64,000 nt of DNA from Porticoccaceae bacterium (GCA_029238255.1 JAQWGK010000010.1:1-64000); one strand, 5' to 3'. Positions 44,731-55,770 are shown, counted from the stretch's first letter. Translations and numbers: made by a program. Notes: generated by a model from the sequence alone, not told the origin.

Positions 44731-45171
44731 CTAGATTTTTTCTATTTCGATCACAGAATCCATAGTTAACTCAGCGGATAAGGAGTTACTGATCAGACAG
44801 GCCTCTTCTGCTTTTTGTAATAGCTTCTCAGCCTTGCCACGATCATCCTCAGATAAGATAACCAACCGAACCCTTGATAGGATTTTGGTAAATAGCATCT
44901 TGCCATCCATCTGATTTAGCTCGCCTTCAGAGATACATTCAATGGCTTTCCACTCGAGCTTTGAGGTTGCCGCAATCATACGAAATGAGAGCACCAGACA
45001 GTTGGCAACAGCGGCCATTAATAAATCTTCAGGCGACCATTTATCGCCCGGGCCACCAAATTCTAGTGGTGGGGAAACTTCTAGATAGGGGAGATGATCA
45101 GCGGAGGCGATTAGATCCCCAGTGGGGGCACCATTTACTTTTATGCTGTAGTGATGGGGGAGATTTAGCAT
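44731..45171 (-). CDS. OsmC/Ohr-family protein
   Basis: 146 residues of the OsmC fold. The two reactive cysteines are at Cys58 (MAAVANCLVLSF) and Cys125 (AEEACLISNSL), the arrangement used for organic hydroperoxide reduction. It is not clearly Ohr or OsmC proper; the lead EVSPPLEFGGPGDKWSPEDLL is typical of generic members. AAAGGATC precedes the ATG. An imperfect 26-28 base repeat lies just upstream (45178-45231). Confidence 0.85.
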   Translation of the reverse strand: MLNLPHHYSIKVNGAPTGDLIASADHLPYLEVSPPLEFGGPGDKWSPEDLLMAAVANCLVLSFRMIAATSKLEWKAIECISEGELNQMDGKMLFTKILSRVRLVILSEDDRGKAEKLLQKAEEACLISNSLSAELTMDSVIEIEKI

Positions 45172-45319
45172 TGTTTAGATCCTTTACGGGAGGTAATTTT
45201 AAGGATTCTTTGCGGAGGTGGAATTGGGAAGGTCAGGATTTTATTCCATAATCCATGGACGCTATGAAAATCGATATTGAGCGGTTCTGAATCGTTCTTT
45301 AAACTTTTACTTTTGCCGA

Positions 45320-45538
45320 CTAACTTGTATGGCATGGGTTGCAACAGTAATAACAGCCATTGATCTTTTCATTAGGCCATTGGCTTTTTGCGCTTGCAAC
45401 AGCCTGATGACAGAACTCGTGAGAGCCTAAATCTATCCGATTTTCATTGTTCGGCATGTAGGAACAGCCTTGAGTTTTATTATGAACTTCATGGTCACCG
45501 TTTTGCTGAGAATTTTTGTTAACTATAAATTTATACAT
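45320..45538 (-). CDS. Small cysteine-rich conserved protein
   Basis: 72 residues with a clear AAAGGA before the ATG. It begins YKFIVNKNSQQNGDHEVH, has an internal CSYMPNNENRIDLG, and ends with a closely spaced cysteine cluster (GCYYCCNPCHTS). I recall similar short proteins in scattered marine and soil bacteria, always with the NGDHEVH and C-terminal CHT signatures; this memory is unverified. Cysteines and histidines suggest zinc binding. There is no signal peptide. It sits alone in an AT-rich patch (45300-45760), which hints at acquisition. Confidence 0.7.
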   Translation of the reverse strand: MYKFIVNKNSQQNGDHEVHNKTQGCSYMPNNENRIDLGSHEFCHQAVASAKSQWPNEKINGCYYCCNPCHTS

Positions 45539-45756
45539 TTTAGTTTTCCTTTAAGTCAATATTGATTTATAGAAATTGAACCTCCTGCCTTTGTTTTTTC
45601 CTGCTCCCTGCAGGTTAATTAAAGCCCTATATTTATTCATTAGAATCCAGTTAAAAAAATGAGCTGTATCAAATAATCCTCCATTCTTTCCGACGAACGG
45701 TAATCCCCCAAAACCAATGCTAAGATATTGCCCTCGCAATCAGCCGATTAAATTCC

Positions 45757-46203
45757 ATGCAAAACCAAACTAACTCACGCTTCCATCTAGCCTTCCCGGT
45801 CACAGATCTGGAAGCCGCCCGCACCTTCTACTGCAATATCCTAAACTGCAAAACCGGTCGTGAATCCGATCGCTGGATCGACTTTGATTTCCATGGCCAC
45901 CAGATAGTCGCCCATCTGGTGGCGCCCGAAGATCACCCGATGGCATCAACCAATGCCGTAGACGGCCAAGCGGTTCCAGCTTCGCACTTTGGTTTAATTT
46001 TGGATTGGGATCAGTATCAGTTACTGGTTTCGCGACTTGAGGAATTGGCTGTGGAGTTTGTGATTGAACCAACGGTTCGCTTTGAAGGGCGTAGGGGTGA
46101 GCAGACGACTTTATTTATTTGTGATCCCAGTGGCAACCATCTGGAGTTTAAGGCGTTTCGGGATATTAGCGCGCTATTTGATAAGGGTCTGGATACCTAT
46201 TAG
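45757..46203 (+). CDS. VOC-family (glyoxalase/dioxygenase-like) protein
   Basis: 148 residues with two beta-alpha-beta-beta-beta modules. It begins FHLAFPVTDLEAARTFYCNILNCKTGRESDRWIDFDFHGHQI and ends LFICDPSGNHLEFKAFRD, the classic VOC metal-site pattern (His and Glu). The substrate cannot be deduced. It converges on the ThDP enzyme gene 17 bases downstream. Confidence 0.88.
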   Translation: MQNQTNSRFHLAFPVTDLEAARTFYCNILNCKTGRESDRWIDFDFHGHQIVAHLVAPEDHPMASTNAVDGQAVPASHFGLILDWDQYQLLVSRLEELAVEFVIEPTVRFEGRRGEQTTLFICDPSGNHLEFKAFRDISALFDKGLDTY

Positions 46204-46220
46204 AGCTGCTTATACAGTCC

Positions 46221-48017
46221 CTAACCCATAATCTTCCGCACAATCGCGCGGCTGACCAATCTTAATTTATCCTTCCCTGAAAACCCTGCCAATGTGGCTT
46301 TTTCAACACCCTGGGCATAGTGACTGCGCTTGGAATAATCGATTGCTATATCAATAAATACCGGCTGGCCATGGGCGATAGTTTCTAGTGCGCGGCGCAG
46401 GGCGGTGTCGATTTCGTTGTTGTTATTAATGCTGAAGTAACCGCATTCGAGGGCATCGGCAAAAGCGCCCCAGTTAACATTGCCCAGTTGGGTGCAGGTT
46501 TTTTGGTTGTAAGCAATTTCCTGACTATGGGAGATTCGCGATAGGTGACCATCGTTAAAGATGCAGTAGAGAGTGCCGAGTTTTTCGCGGACGGCGGTCA
46601 GTGCTTCCATGCCGCTCATCAACATGGCGCCATCGCCGACTATGCCGATAACCTGTTTGTCGGGGTTGGCTAGTTTTGCGGCGTTTACGGCGGGGACGCA
46701 GTAGCCCATGGCATTAAAGTTTGAGGGTGAGATAAATCCGCGGGGGTTATTAATGGGCATTAATTCTGCGGCGAGAAACGTATGGTTGCCGTCATCGGTG
46801 ATTATGATGGCATCGTCTTTTAGGGCGGTTTGCAGTTTGTCGAAAAACAGCGCGGGGTTCACTCGCTGTTTGCTGTTATGGCTGTGCCATTCCTGTTTAA
46901 AGTCGCTTTTGTCGCTGGCGATGGCGGCGCAGAGTTGTTCGTTTTGTGCGGGCTGTTTCTGCAGTTCCTGAAGTTTGTAGAGCAGGCTGGTGAGTAGCTG
47001 TTTTATATCGCCGCACAGGGAGTTTGTGGCGGGGTAGACGCGATTAAAGACCTGCGGGTCGGAGTTTATATGAACCAAATTTTTTGGAACTCTGAGGCTG
47101 CCACTAGCGGTATCGATTGGGTTAAAACTGGTGCCGATGGCGAGTAGGCAGTCGCAGTTTTCAAAGGCATTTTCGGCGCTGGGCACGGCGGCGGGGCCGA
47201 AGAGCATGCCGGCGTGCTGTGGGTGTTGGGCGGGGAAGCTGCTGATGCCGGAGAGGGTGGTGCTAACCGGTGCGCCGAGTTGTTCGGCGATGGCGATAAG
47301 TTCTGGTTGGGCTTCTACGGCGCCCCATCCGACCAGTAGTCCCGGGTGGTCGGCGTCGAGTAGCTGTTTGGCGGCGCTGCTGATTTCTGCATCGCTGATA
47401 GGTTGCTGTTCTTGATTGGCGGCCTGTAGGTGGAATGGTCGAGTTTGGTTAAGTATTTTCTCGTCGATATCGGCGCTGGCGATTTGGGTGCTTAGGGGTA
47501 TTTCAATAAATACTGGGCCGGGTTTGTCGCTGGTGGCGATGGTGCAGGCGCTAAAAAAGGTTTCGATAATCTGCTGCTGGTCGGTGATTTTAAAGAAGGC
47601 TTTGGTCAGGGGTTTTAATAGCTGTTGCTGATCGATGCTGTCGAATTCAATGCTGTTCTGCTCAATACTGGCTCTGTGATCGCTATTAACTTGATAGTCT
47701 GTGCTGCCGGCAATAATCAGCATGGGTACTCCGGCGAGATAGGCTTCACCGATGCCGCTAAGGCTGTGGGTTAGGGCTGCACCGGAGACTATTAGCATGG
47801 TGCCGATACTGTCGTGGTTGGTGCGGCTAAGCGCATCGGCCATAAAGGCGGCGCTCATTTCATGGTTGACTAGATGGGGGGTGATTTGGCTGGACTGTTC
47901 GAGCTCGTCGTAGATTTCTGCGTTGGCGATGCCGGGGATACCAAAGGTGTGGGCAATGCCGAGTTGTTCGAGGGCATAACGGACTAACCATGCGCCGGTT
48001 TTATTCATTTTAGCCAC
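46221..48017 (-). CDS. Thiamine-diphosphate enzyme of the acetolactate synthase-like family
   Basis: 598 residues in the standard three-domain ThDP order. The activating Glu is in LVNHEMSAAFMADALSR; the middle domain runs from about 200 to 340; the ThDP/Mg motif is GDGAMLMSGMEALTAVRE...IFNDGHLS. Relatives include acetolactate synthase, oxalyl-CoA decarboxylase and phosphonopyruvate or sulfopyruvate decarboxylases; there is no small regulatory subunit nearby, so the reaction is left open. Start GTG at 48017 or ATG at 48008. It lies 52 bases after rsxE on the same strand. Confidence 0.85.
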   Translation of the reverse strand: MAKMNKTGAWLVRYALEQLGIAHTFGIPGIANAEIYDELEQSSQITPHLVNHEMSAAFMADALSRTNHDSIGTMLIVSGAALTHSLSGIGEAYLAGVPMLIIAGSTDYQVNSDHRASIEQNSIEFDSIDQQQLLKPLTKAFFKITDQQQIIETFFSACTIATSDKPGPVFIEIPLSTQIASADIDEKILNQTRPFHLQAANQEQQPISDAEISSAAKQLLDADHPGLLVGWGAVEAQPELIAIAEQLGAPVSTTLSGISSFPAQHPQHAGMLFGPAAVPSAENAFENCDCLLAIGTSFNPIDTASGSLRVPKNLVHINSDPQVFNRVYPATNSLCGDIKQLLTSLLYKLQELQKQPAQNEQLCAAIASDKSDFKQEWHSHNSKQRVNPALFFDKLQTALKDDAIIITDDGNHTFLAAELMPINNPRGFISPSNFNAMGYCVPAVNAAKLANPDKQVIGIVGDGAMLMSGMEALTAVREKLGTLYCIFNDGHLSRISHSQEIAYNQKTCTQLGNVNWGAFADALECGYFSINNNNEIDTALRRALETIAHGQPVFIDIAIDYSKRSHYAQGVEKATLAGFSGKDKLRLVSRAIVRKIMG

Positions 48018-48069
48018 TATCCTCTGTGCTATTTACTGCTCCATTTGGGTATCGCGTTTACTTTTTACC

Positions 48070-48783
48070 TTAAGCGATATTACCTGTGGTTCTAATTCTT
48101 TTGGCGCCTTTAACTGGGCGGTCTTTCTGGGCATCGGCGCGGCGTTTTATGGCGGCATCAATGCTGTTTTTTCCGGCAATGAGCAGGCCGGTAACTAGGA
48201 ATGCACCGGGCGGCAGTATCACGACCAGGAAGCTGTAGTTGTCGCCAAAGGGCTGCACTCTCCAGGAGTCGGCCATTGAGCCAAAGAGCAGGTGCATGTT
48301 GTCGAACAGTGTTCCCTGTCCAAACAGTTCACGGATGGCGCCCAGTACAACCAGTACGAGTAAAAAGCCGAGTCCCATCATAAATCCGTCGAGGGCGGCG
48401 TAGCCAATAGGGTGCTTGCTGGCAAAGGCTTCTGCACGACCAAGGATCGCACAGTTGGTGACGATCAGTGGAATAAAGATGCCGAGTATTTGATACAGCT
48501 CGTAGGTGTAGGCTTTCATCAGCAGTTCGGCGCAGGTGACAAAGGCGGCGATAATAATCACAAAGGCGGGCAGTCTGACGGCGTCGCTTACATGGTTGCG
48601 AATTAGCGAGACGATGCAGTTTGAGCCGATCAGTACCATCATGGTGGCAATACCCAGACCCAGTGCGTTAACGACGCTGCCGGTAACGGCGAGCAGTGGG
48701 CAGAGGCCGAGCAGCTGCACCAGTGCCGGGTTGTTATTCCAGAGACCGTTTTTGGTAACTTCAGAAATACTGACTTCGCTCAT
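48070..48783 (-). CDS. rsxE: Rsx/Rnf electron transport complex subunit E
   Basis: 237 residues, six membrane helices, with [24 protein letters not shown] and the [26 protein letters not shown] segments of RnfE. It pairs with RsxA around a membrane iron-sulfur site (Cys in LGLCPLL and [10 protein letters not shown]). Last gene of the rsx operon; overlaps rsxG by 4 bases. The usual downstream nth gene is absent. Confidence 0.95.
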   Translation of the reverse strand: MSEVSISEVTKNGLWNNNPALVQLLGLCPLLAVTGSVVNALGLGIATMMVLIGSNCIVSLIRNHVSDAVRLPAFVIIIAAFVTCAELLMKAYTYELYQILGIFIPLIVTNCAILGRAEAFASKHPIGYAALDGFMMGLGFLLVLVVLGAIRELFGQGTLFDNMHLLFGSMADSWRVQPFGDNYSFLVVILPPGAFLVTGLLIAGKNSIDAAIKRRADAQKDRPVKGAKRIRTTGNIA

Positions 48784-49454
48784 TGGGCTGCCTGTTCGGT
48801 TTGCATTACAGACGTTGCTACTTCATTAGCTGCGGCATTGTCTAATAATCGCTGTTGATCATCATTAAAGTATTGCAGAGTTTTTAGTATTTGGTAGACC
48901 ACGGCGCGGGGTGTGATGGTGGCGCCGGTAAATTGATCGAATTCGCCGCCTTCTTTTTTAACTTTCCAGCCATCGCTGCTGGGATTAACCAGCGATTTGC
49001 CATTAAAGTCGAGTATCCAGTCGCTCTTTTTTAGGTCGACTTTGTCGCCGAGGCCGGGTGTTTCACGATGCTCTACAACACGTACGCCAGCGATAGTGCC
49101 GTCGAAGTTAATGCCGACAATCATGGCGATATCACCGCTGTAGCCGTCTGCTGTGACGGCGGGAATAATGGCTGCAACTGGCTGGCCGTTATCGCGGGCG
49201 ATATGAATATTGCCGCCTTTTTTAAGTCCGAGCATTGCCCAGTACTGCTGGGGTACTGGTTGAACATCCATCAACAGATCGTTGTTGTGGCGCTCGAGGG
49301 GAATAATTTCCAGCAGGGCGCGCTGGGCGGCGCGACGTTCTGAGTCGGCAATGCGCTCTTTGGTCAGGTCGTTGGTGGTGGCGAGAATAATCGCTGTCAC
49401 CAGTGCAAAGATGGCGAGAACGATGCTGTTAAATCCAATTGATTTAAAAATCAT
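48780..49454 (-). CDS. rsxG: Rsx/Rnf electron transport complex subunit G
   Basis: 224 residues: one N-terminal membrane helix and a periplasmic FMN domain. The covalent FMN threonine is expected in [15 protein letters not shown] (S/TGAT motif). Also [19 protein letters not shown], typical of RnfG. One-base overlap with rsxD. Confidence 0.95.
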   Translation of the reverse strand: MIFKSIGFNSIVLAIFALVTAIILATTNDLTKERIADSERRAAQRALLEIIPLERHNNDLLMDVQPVPQQYWAMLGLKKGGNIHIARDNGQPVAAIIPAVTADGYSGDIAMIVGINFDGTIAGVRVVEHRETPGLGDKVDLKKSDWILDFNGKSLVNPSSDGWKVKKEGGEFDQFTGATITPRAVVYQILKTLQYFNDDQQRLLDNAAANEVATSVMQTEQAAQ

Positions 49455-50518
49455 TAGCCTTCCTCTTTTTCCGTTGCTCGGCGACGGTCGGTGTGTCCGT
49501 AGGTGCGCGGCAAGGTGTAATTGTCGATAAATGGCGCGGCAAAGTTGGCGATTAAGACGGCGAAGGCGACTGCATCCGGGTAGTTGCCCCAGGCGCGAAT
49601 AATATAGACCAGTACGCCAATCAGCGCGCCGTAAATCAGTCGTCCGCGATTGCTGACGGCGGATGAAACCGGGTCGGTAAGAATAAAGAATGCGCCGAAC
49701 ATGGAGGCACCACTAAACAGGTGCATCATCGGCGTGCCGGGGCTGGTGGAGCTGCCGGAGTCGTAAAAGATCACTGACATCAGTGCCAGTGCGCCGAGCA
49801 TGCCGAGCGGGCCGTGCCAGGTAAAGATACGGTTGGAGAGCAGTATTAAACCGCCAGCCAGAAAGGCGATATTGACCCATTCCCAGCCGGCACCGGCAAA
49901 CATTGCCAGGTTAAACAGGGGTTCGCGTTCGTAGACCTGATCGACTAGCAAGCCGCTGCTGTGTTTAAACACATCCAGTGGGGTGGCGCCGGTGACACCA
50001 TCGACCGGGTTGATACTGCCAAAGACGATCTGCAGTGATTCGACTAATCCAGGATGGGAGATACCTTCTGGCAATAGTGCCAGTGGTGCGACCCAGGTGG
50101 TCATCTGGATGGGGAATGAGATCAGCAGGACGACATAGCCGACCATTGCCGGATTAAACGGGTTGTAGCCGAGGCCGCCATAGAGCTGCTTGGCGACGAC
50201 TATTGAGAATACGGTGCCGACAACAATGATCCACCAGGGTGCCAGTGGTGGCAGGGAGAGTGCCAGTAATAGAGCGGTGACCAGGGCGCTGTAGTCACTG
50301 AGGTAAAAGGCTACTGAACGCCCACGCATTTTAACAGCTATGGCTTCGCAGATAAGTGCAGTTACTGAGGCGATAACGACATTGATTAGGCTGCCCCAAC
50401 CAAACTGCCAGGTCAGTGCGAGTATGCCTGGCACTGTGGCCCAGATGACTAGCTGCATAACCTTGGCGGTGCTCTGCGCGCTGTGCGCATGGGGTGAGGT
50501 GACCTGTTTAAATGCCAT
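49454..50518 (-). CDS. rsxD: Rsx/Rnf electron transport complex subunit D
   Basis: 354 residues, multiple membrane helices. The covalent FMN site is in VDGVTGATPLD. Other RnfD landmarks: KQLYGGLGYNPFNPAMVGYVVLLISFP and FFILTDPVSSAVSNRGRLIYGALIG. Starts on the last base of rsxC (TAATG). Confidence 0.95.
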   Translation of the reverse strand: MAFKQVTSPHAHSAQSTAKVMQLVIWATVPGILALTWQFGWGSLINVVIASVTALICEAIAVKMRGRSVAFYLSDYSALVTALLLALSLPPLAPWWIIVVGTVFSIVVAKQLYGGLGYNPFNPAMVGYVVLLISFPIQMTTWVAPLALLPEGISHPGLVESLQIVFGSINPVDGVTGATPLDVFKHSSGLLVDQVYEREPLFNLAMFAGAGWEWVNIAFLAGGLILLSNRIFTWHGPLGMLGALALMSVIFYDSGSSTSPGTPMMHLFSGASMFGAFFILTDPVSSAVSNRGRLIYGALIGVLVYIIRAWGNYPDAVAFAVLIANFAAPFIDNYTLPRTYGHTDRRRATEKEEG

Positions 50519-52263
50519 TATGCTGTCAGCTCCGCTAATTTTGTTTTTGACTGCTGAAGTTTTTGTCGGGTGTTTTCGACGGCGGCACTCAACACGGCCT
50601 GTTTGTCGCTGTTGCTTTCAATGGCTTCGGCGAGCTTTTGCTCGGCGACAATTAAACGCTGTTCAGCGGCGGCAATAGTGCGTTCAAGTTTGGCTTGCTG
50701 GTCTTCCGGGCTAACCTGCTTGGCGGCGGCGCGGGCCTGAGCGGCGGCAATAATATCGGCGGCTGAGGAACTGGGTGCGCTGTCGCTTTTATCGGCGGGC
50801 TTTTCTGCCGCAGCGGCTTTGGCCTTAAGTGCGGCTTCTCGTCGCGCGGCACGTTTTTCTTCTTTCTCGCGCTCGGCCTGTTCTATTCGCTCTTTGTGGA
50901 ATTCAAAGCGCTCGCGGGCATGGTCGGCTTTTACTTTTTCATCCTGAGCATGGCGTATTTCACCTTTGGCGGCACGGTAGTACTGCACCAGTGGAATATT
51001 GCTCGGGCAGACATAGGAGCAGGCGCCGCATTCAATGCAGTCGAATAGATTGTGGGCTTCCAGACGCTCGTGATCCTGTGCCTGTGCGTACCAAAACAGC
51101 TGCTGTGGCAGCAGTGAGGCGGGGCAGGCTTCGGCACACATGCCGCAGCGAATGCAGGGCTGAGCCGGTTCGTCATCGGGAATTTCGGCGTAACTGGGGG
51201 CCAGAATACAGTTGGTGGTTTTGACAATTGGAACGTCTGCCGAGGGCAGGGTAAAGCCCATCATGGGACCGCCCATTACTACGCGACCACCAGCCTGTTC
51301 ATTGTATTCATTGTGCGCGAGCAGATGGCTGACTGGGGTGCCGATCAAGGTGTCGTAGTTGCGCTGGATACCCACCGCATCACCGGTGACGGTGGTCACT
51401 CTGGAGACCAGCGGCTCGCCGTCGATAATCGCGCGCTTGATGGCGTAGGTGGTACCTATATTGATACAGACCATGCCGATATCTGCGGGCAGTTTGCCGG
51501 AGGGCAGTTCTTTGCTGGTGAGGATATAAATCAGCTGCTTCTCGCCGCCGGAGGGGTATTTGGTCGGGAACACCACGACGGAAATACCGGTGCCTTCAAC
51601 ATGGGGAGCCAGTGCTTCGATGGCTTCCGGTTTGTTGTCTTCGATACCGATCATAATATGGTGTGGGTGGCCGAGAATGGCGCTGAGGATTTTGATGCCC
51701 TCAACAATTTCTGCGGCGCGCTCGCGAATCGCAGAGTCATCGGCGGTGATATAGGGTTCGCACTCGGTGGCATTAACAATCAGTGTGTCTATGGGGCGCT
51801 GACGTCCGGGATTGAGTTTTACCGCTGAGGGAAAACCTGCGCCGCCCATACCGGAGATACCGGCATTGCCGACCATCTCTACCAGTTTAGTGGGTGAGAT
51901 ATGTTCGTAGTCACTGATGCCTTCGTGCTCAATCCAGGTGTCGGCACCATCGCTGGTGATCTCGATGCAGGGCGCGAGCATGCCTGAGGAGTGGGCGATA
52001 GGCCGATGCTCGATAGCGCTGACTGTTCCGGAGGTCGGCGCATGCATAGGGATACTCACCACGCCTGCAGGCTTGGCGATAACCTGACCTTTAAGCACGC
52101 TCTGGCCGACTTCAACACAGGGAATAGCCGCCGCACCAATATGTTGGCTAAGGGGTATTACCAGTGTTTCAGGTATAGGCAGTTGGCCAATGCCCTGAGT
52201 CACAGACTGAAGTTTGTTTTCCGGAGGGTGCACGCCGCCCGGTGTTACCCAGGTTTTGTTCAT
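50518..52263 (-). CDS. rsxC: Rsx/Rnf electron transport complex subunit C
   Basis: 581 residues. Soluble, NADH-side subunit: opens with the GGVHPPENK segment, has the flavin/NADH-type [13 protein letters not shown] loop, and two 4Fe-4S motifs ([33 protein letters not shown]). The C-terminal tail is a charged, alanine-rich coiled coil, shorter than in E. coli RsxC (about 740). It overlaps rsxB by 4 bases. Confidence 0.95.
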   Translation of the reverse strand: MNKTWVTPGGVHPPENKLQSVTQGIGQLPIPETLVIPLSQHIGAAAIPCVEVGQSVLKGQVIAKPAGVVSIPMHAPTSGTVSAIEHRPIAHSSGMLAPCIEITSDGADTWIEHEGISDYEHISPTKLVEMVGNAGISGMGGAGFPSAVKLNPGRQRPIDTLIVNATECEPYITADDSAIRERAAEIVEGIKILSAILGHPHHIMIGIEDNKPEAIEALAPHVEGTGISVVVFPTKYPSGGEKQLIYILTSKELPSGKLPADIGMVCINIGTTYAIKRAIIDGEPLVSRVTTVTGDAVGIQRNYDTLIGTPVSHLLAHNEYNEQAGGRVVMGGPMMGFTLPSADVPIVKTTNCILAPSYAEIPDDEPAQPCIRCGMCAEACPASLLPQQLFWYAQAQDHERLEAHNLFDCIECGACSYVCPSNIPLVQYYRAAKGEIRHAQDEKVKADHARERFEFHKERIEQAEREKEEKRAARREAALKAKAAAAEKPADKSDSAPSSSAADIIAAAQARAAAKQVSPEDQQAKLERTIAAAEQRLIVAEQKLAEAIESNSDKQAVLSAAVENTRQKLQQSKTKLAELTA

Positions 52264-52898
52264 GCGGCATCTCCACTGGTTGATTGGCTTTCTAGCTCGC
52301 CGCGTCTGTCGGTGGCAATCATCTGTCCGGGTTGTCCAGGTTGGGCGGGAATTGACCAGCGCCAGTCGGCAATGGTTTCTTCAACTGGCAGCATATCGAT
52401 ACAGTCTACCGGGCAAGGCTCAACGCAGAGGTCACAGCCAGTGCACTCGTCGGCAATCACTGTGTGCATTAATTTTGCGGCGCCGAGAATCGCGTCTACC
52501 GGGCAGGCCTGAATACATTTGGTGCAGCCGATACATTCGTCTTCGCGAATATAGGCGACGGTTTTTACTTCGCTCTCTTCACCGTGCTCGGCATCCAGTT
52601 CCGGTGCGGGCACATCCAGCAGACTGGCGATGGCGTTAATGGTGGACTGTCCGCCGGGAGGACATTTATTGATCTCATCGCCATTGGCAATAGATTCTGC
52701 GTAGGGGCGGCAGCCGGGAAAACCACATTGTCCACATTGGGTCTGGGGTAATAGCTCGTCGATCTGTTCGACAATCGGGTCGCCTTCGACTTTAAATTTT
52801 TCGGCGGCGAATCCGAGTAGGGCGCCAAATAAGATGGCTAGTCCTACAAGGGCGACCAGTGCGGCAAGTATTGGGTTTTGGCTGATGAGTTCGATCAT
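52260..52898 (-). CDS. rsxB: Rsx/Rnf electron transport complex subunit B
   Basis: 212 residues: an N-terminal membrane helix ([23 protein letters not shown]), a 4Fe-4S domain with CGQCGFPGC...CPPGG, and two ferredoxin motifs ([32 protein letters not shown]). It relays electrons within the complex. Directly follows rsxA. Confidence 0.96.
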   Translation of the reverse strand: MIELISQNPILAALVALVGLAILFGALLGFAAEKFKVEGDPIVEQIDELLPQTQCGQCGFPGCRPYAESIANGDEINKCPPGGQSTINAIASLLDVPAPELDAEHGEESEVKTVAYIREDECIGCTKCIQACPVDAILGAAKLMHTVIADECTGCDLCVEPCPVDCIDMLPVEETIADWRWSIPAQPGQPGQMIATDRRGELESQSTSGDAA

Positions 52899-53474
52899 TT
52901 AAACGAGTCCACTGAATCCCATAAAGGCCAGTGACATCAGTCCTGCGGTAATCATTGCAATGGCAGCACCGCGAAACGAAACCGGTACATCTGCGGAGGC
53001 CAGACGCTCGCGCATGGCTGAGAAAAATATCAGAACCAGAGAGAAACCGGCACCGGCACCAAAGCCATACAGTGAGGACTCTACGAAGTTAAGGTCTTTT
53101 GATGTGTTCTGAAGTGCTACGCCGAGTACCGCACAGTTGGTAGTAATCAGCGGCAAAAAGACACCGAGCACGCGGTATAGCAGCGGGCTGGTCTTTTCGA
53201 TAAACATTTTGGTGAACTGTACAACTGCGGCAATCACCAGAATAAAGGCGATGGTGCGCAGGTAGATCAGACCCAGCGGCTCGAGTACCAGCGCGTTGAC
53301 CACATAGCTGGCCATGGCGGTCAATGTCAGTACAAAGGTGGTGGCCGCGGCCATGCCGATGGCTGATTCGAGTTTATTGGACACGCCCATAAACGGGCAC
53401 AGTCCGAGGAACTGTACCAGTACATAGTTGTTGATCAGAATGGAGCTGACCAGAATAACTGCAAATTCTTGCAT
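52899..53474 (-). CDS. rsxA: Rsx/Rnf electron transport complex subunit A
   Basis: 191 residues, six membrane helices, with [22 protein letters not shown] and [13 protein letters not shown]. The paired Cys residues are the membrane iron-sulfur ligands shared with RsxE. First gene of the rsxABCDGE operon. In E. coli the complex helps keep SoxR reduced; in marine bacteria it is a sodium-linked redox pump. A perfect palindrome TACACGTGTA lies 6 bases before the start. Confidence 0.96.
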   Translation of the reverse strand: MQEFAVILVSSILINNYVLVQFLGLCPFMGVSNKLESAIGMAAATTFVLTLTAMASYVVNALVLEPLGLIYLRTIAFILVIAAVVQFTKMFIEKTSPLLYRVLGVFLPLITTNCAVLGVALQNTSKDLNFVESSLYGFGAGAGFSLVLIFFSAMRERLASADVPVSFRGAAIAMITAGLMSLAFMGFSGLV

Positions 53475-53615
53475 GTTCTGTACACGTGTAAAGGATTGAA
53501 GGGCTCTATTATCGTGGAATCAACTAGTTCTATTCAACATATATAGAGTATGTTTTTAGTTCTTTTAGTAATAAGCAACATTGCCGAAAGTCTTAACTAA
53601 TTGCTTATTAACTAA

Positions 53616-55637
53616 TCAAGTTACTCGCTGCCCCGGCTGTGCACCACTGTCAGGCTCAAGCAGGTAGATACCTTTTTTATCGCCCGCTGCCAGCACCATG
53701 CCTTCGGACATGCCAAAGCGCATTTTGCGCGGCGCCAGATTGGCGACCATAACCGTCAACCGTCCCTCGAGATCTTCGGGCTTGTAGGATGACTTGATAC
53801 CAGAGAATACATTGCGCGTTTCGCCGCCAATATCCAGAGTTAGTTGCAGTAATTTCTCTGCTCCTTCCACGTGGTTGGCTTTAACAATAAGCGCTACGCG
53901 CAGATCGACTTTAATAAAGTCATCAAAGGTAATCTCTTCGGCGATCGGATCATCGGCGAGTGGGCCTTCAAGGGGCTTAGCGGCTGCCAGAGCAGCTTCT
54001 TCTTTGCTGGCTTCAACCATAGCGTCGACCTTATCTTTCTCGATGCGCTGCATCAGAGGTTTAAACTTCTCAATCTTATGATCAGTTAATGGCTGCTGAA
54101 CACTGTCCCAGTTCAGGCTGTCATTGAGGAACTCTTCACCTGCAGCGGTCATAGCCGGCAGCACAGGTTTCAAATACGTAAGAATTACCCGGAACAGATT
54201 AATCCCCAGCGAGCAGATATCCTGCACTTCCTGCTGCTTGCCATCCTGCTTGTTGAGTTTCCAGGGTTCTTTGGCAGCAATATATTCATTGGCGGCATCC
54301 GCCTGAGCCATAATCTCGCGAATCGCTTTGCCGAAGTCGCGGTTTTCATAGTGCTCGGCAATCTTGTCTGCCGCGCCACTGACCTGAGCCCAGAGCTCGG
54401 GGTTTTCAATATTGGCCGAGAGCACGCCGTCATTGCCGTTGGCAATAAACTTGGCGCAGCGGCTGGCGATATTAACCACCTTGCCGACCAGATCACTGTT
54501 GACCTTCTGCTGGAAGTCTTCCAGATTGAGATCGATATCTTCCACTGAGCCGGACAGTTTAGAGGCGTAGTAATAACGCAGGTATTCCGGATTGAGATGA
54601 TCCAGATAGCAGCGCGCGTTAATAAAGGTGCCGCGGGACTTGGACATCTTCTTGCCGTTGACCGTCACAAAACCATGGACGCAGATTTTAGTCGGGGTGC
54701 GGTACTCAGCACTGCTCAGCATAGCCGGCCAGAACAGCGCGTGGAAGTTGACGATATCCTTGCCGATAAAGTGGTACAGCTCGGTCTTGGAATCTTTATT
54801 CCAGTAGTGATCAAAATCCATGCCCTCGCGGTCACAGAGATTTTTAAAGCTGGCCATATAGCCTATTGGCGCATCTAGCCAAACATAGAAGTACTTGCCT
54901 GGGGCATCGGGAATTTCAAAACCAAAGTAGGGGGCATCGCGACTGATATCCCATTCCTGCAGTCCGCTGTCCAGCCATTCACCAAGCTTGTTGGCCACTT
55001 CAGGCTGCACTGCACCACTGCGCGTCCAGTCTTTCAGGAACTGGGTAAACTCGGGCAGCTTAAAGAAGTAGTGAGTCGACTCTTTCTCGATGGGGGTGGC
55101 CCCAGAGATTGCCGATACCGGATTGATCAGGTCGGTGGGCGAGTAGGTTGCCCCGCAAGCCTCACAGTTATCGCCGTACTGATCTTCGGTTTTACATTTT
55201 GGGCAGGTGCCTTTGATATAGCGGTCGGCCAAAAACAGATTTTTCTCCGGGTCAAAGGCCTGGGTGATATCGCGCTTGGCAATATGGCCATTGGCATTTA
55301 AGCGGCTGTAGATCAGCTCGGAGAACTCGCGGTTCTCTTCCGAGTGGGTGGTGTGATAGTTGTCGACACTGATTAAAAAGTCTTTAAAGTCCGCCTCGTG
55401 AATCGCGCGCATATCGGCAATATGCTGCTCGGCGCTAATACCTTTTTCATCGGCCTTAAGCATAATCGCAGTTCCATGAGCATCGTCCGCGGAAAGGTAG
55501 TAACATTCGTGCCCGCGCATTCTCTGGAAGCGCACCCAGACATCGGTTTGGGTATATTCCAGAACATGGCCAAGGTGCAATGCTGCATTGGCATAGGGAA
55601 GAGCGTTAGTGACCAGGATCTGACGTTTTGATGACAT
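53616..55637 (-). CDS. metG: Methionyl-tRNA synthetase
   Basis: 673 residues: class I core with HLGH (HIGH box) and KMSKS ([11 protein letters not shown]), a zinc region with CPKC and CEAC pairs, an anticodon-binding domain, and the C-terminal tRNA-binding (Trbp111-like) domain from about residue 565. Charges tRNA-Met. It is divergent from apbC across 133 bases. Confidence 0.98.
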   Translation of the reverse strand: MSSKRQILVTNALPYANAALHLGHVLEYTQTDVWVRFQRMRGHECYYLSADDAHGTAIMLKADEKGISAEQHIADMRAIHEADFKDFLISVDNYHTTHSEENREFSELIYSRLNANGHIAKRDITQAFDPEKNLFLADRYIKGTCPKCKTEDQYGDNCEACGATYSPTDLINPVSAISGATPIEKESTHYFFKLPEFTQFLKDWTRSGAVQPEVANKLGEWLDSGLQEWDISRDAPYFGFEIPDAPGKYFYVWLDAPIGYMASFKNLCDREGMDFDHYWNKDSKTELYHFIGKDIVNFHALFWPAMLSSAEYRTPTKICVHGFVTVNGKKMSKSRGTFINARCYLDHLNPEYLRYYYASKLSGSVEDIDLNLEDFQQKVNSDLVGKVVNIASRCAKFIANGNDGVLSANIENPELWAQVSGAADKIAEHYENRDFGKAIREIMAQADAANEYIAAKEPWKLNKQDGKQQEVQDICSLGINLFRVILTYLKPVLPAMTAAGEEFLNDSLNWDSVQQPLTDHKIEKFKPLMQRIEKDKVDAMVEASKEEAALAAAKPLEGPLADDPIAEEITFDDFIKVDLRVALIVKANHVEGAEKLLQLTLDIGGETRNVFSGIKSSYKPEDLEGRLTVMVANLAPRKMRFGMSEGMVLAAGDKKGIYLLEPDSGAQPGQRVT

Positions 55638-55770
55638 GGTAAGGTTTCTTGTTAAGGCTTTTAATAGCGCGCGATTATAGCGATTTTGCGCTAACTTTTC
55701 ATAGGCAATTGACCTGAGCCATTTAAGCGGGCGTAAAACAGGCAGTTAAGAATATATTTGGAGCTATTTA

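Noticed and set aside
45551-45739. Minus-strand frame of 62 codons between the cysteine-rich gene and the VOC gene
   Set aside because: Starts with TTG, has no good ribosome binding site and no recognisable protein pattern. The 218-base gap appears non-coding.
51313-51828. Long plus-strand frame opposite rsxC (171 codons)
   Set aside because: Antisense shadow of a well-identified gene; composition mirrors the rsxC codons.
53481-53490. Perfect palindrome TACACGTGTA before rsxA as a regulator site
   Set aside because: It is short, lies only about 6 bases from the start codon, and no matching site was noticed elsewhere in the window. Noted in the rsxA entry but not called as an operator.
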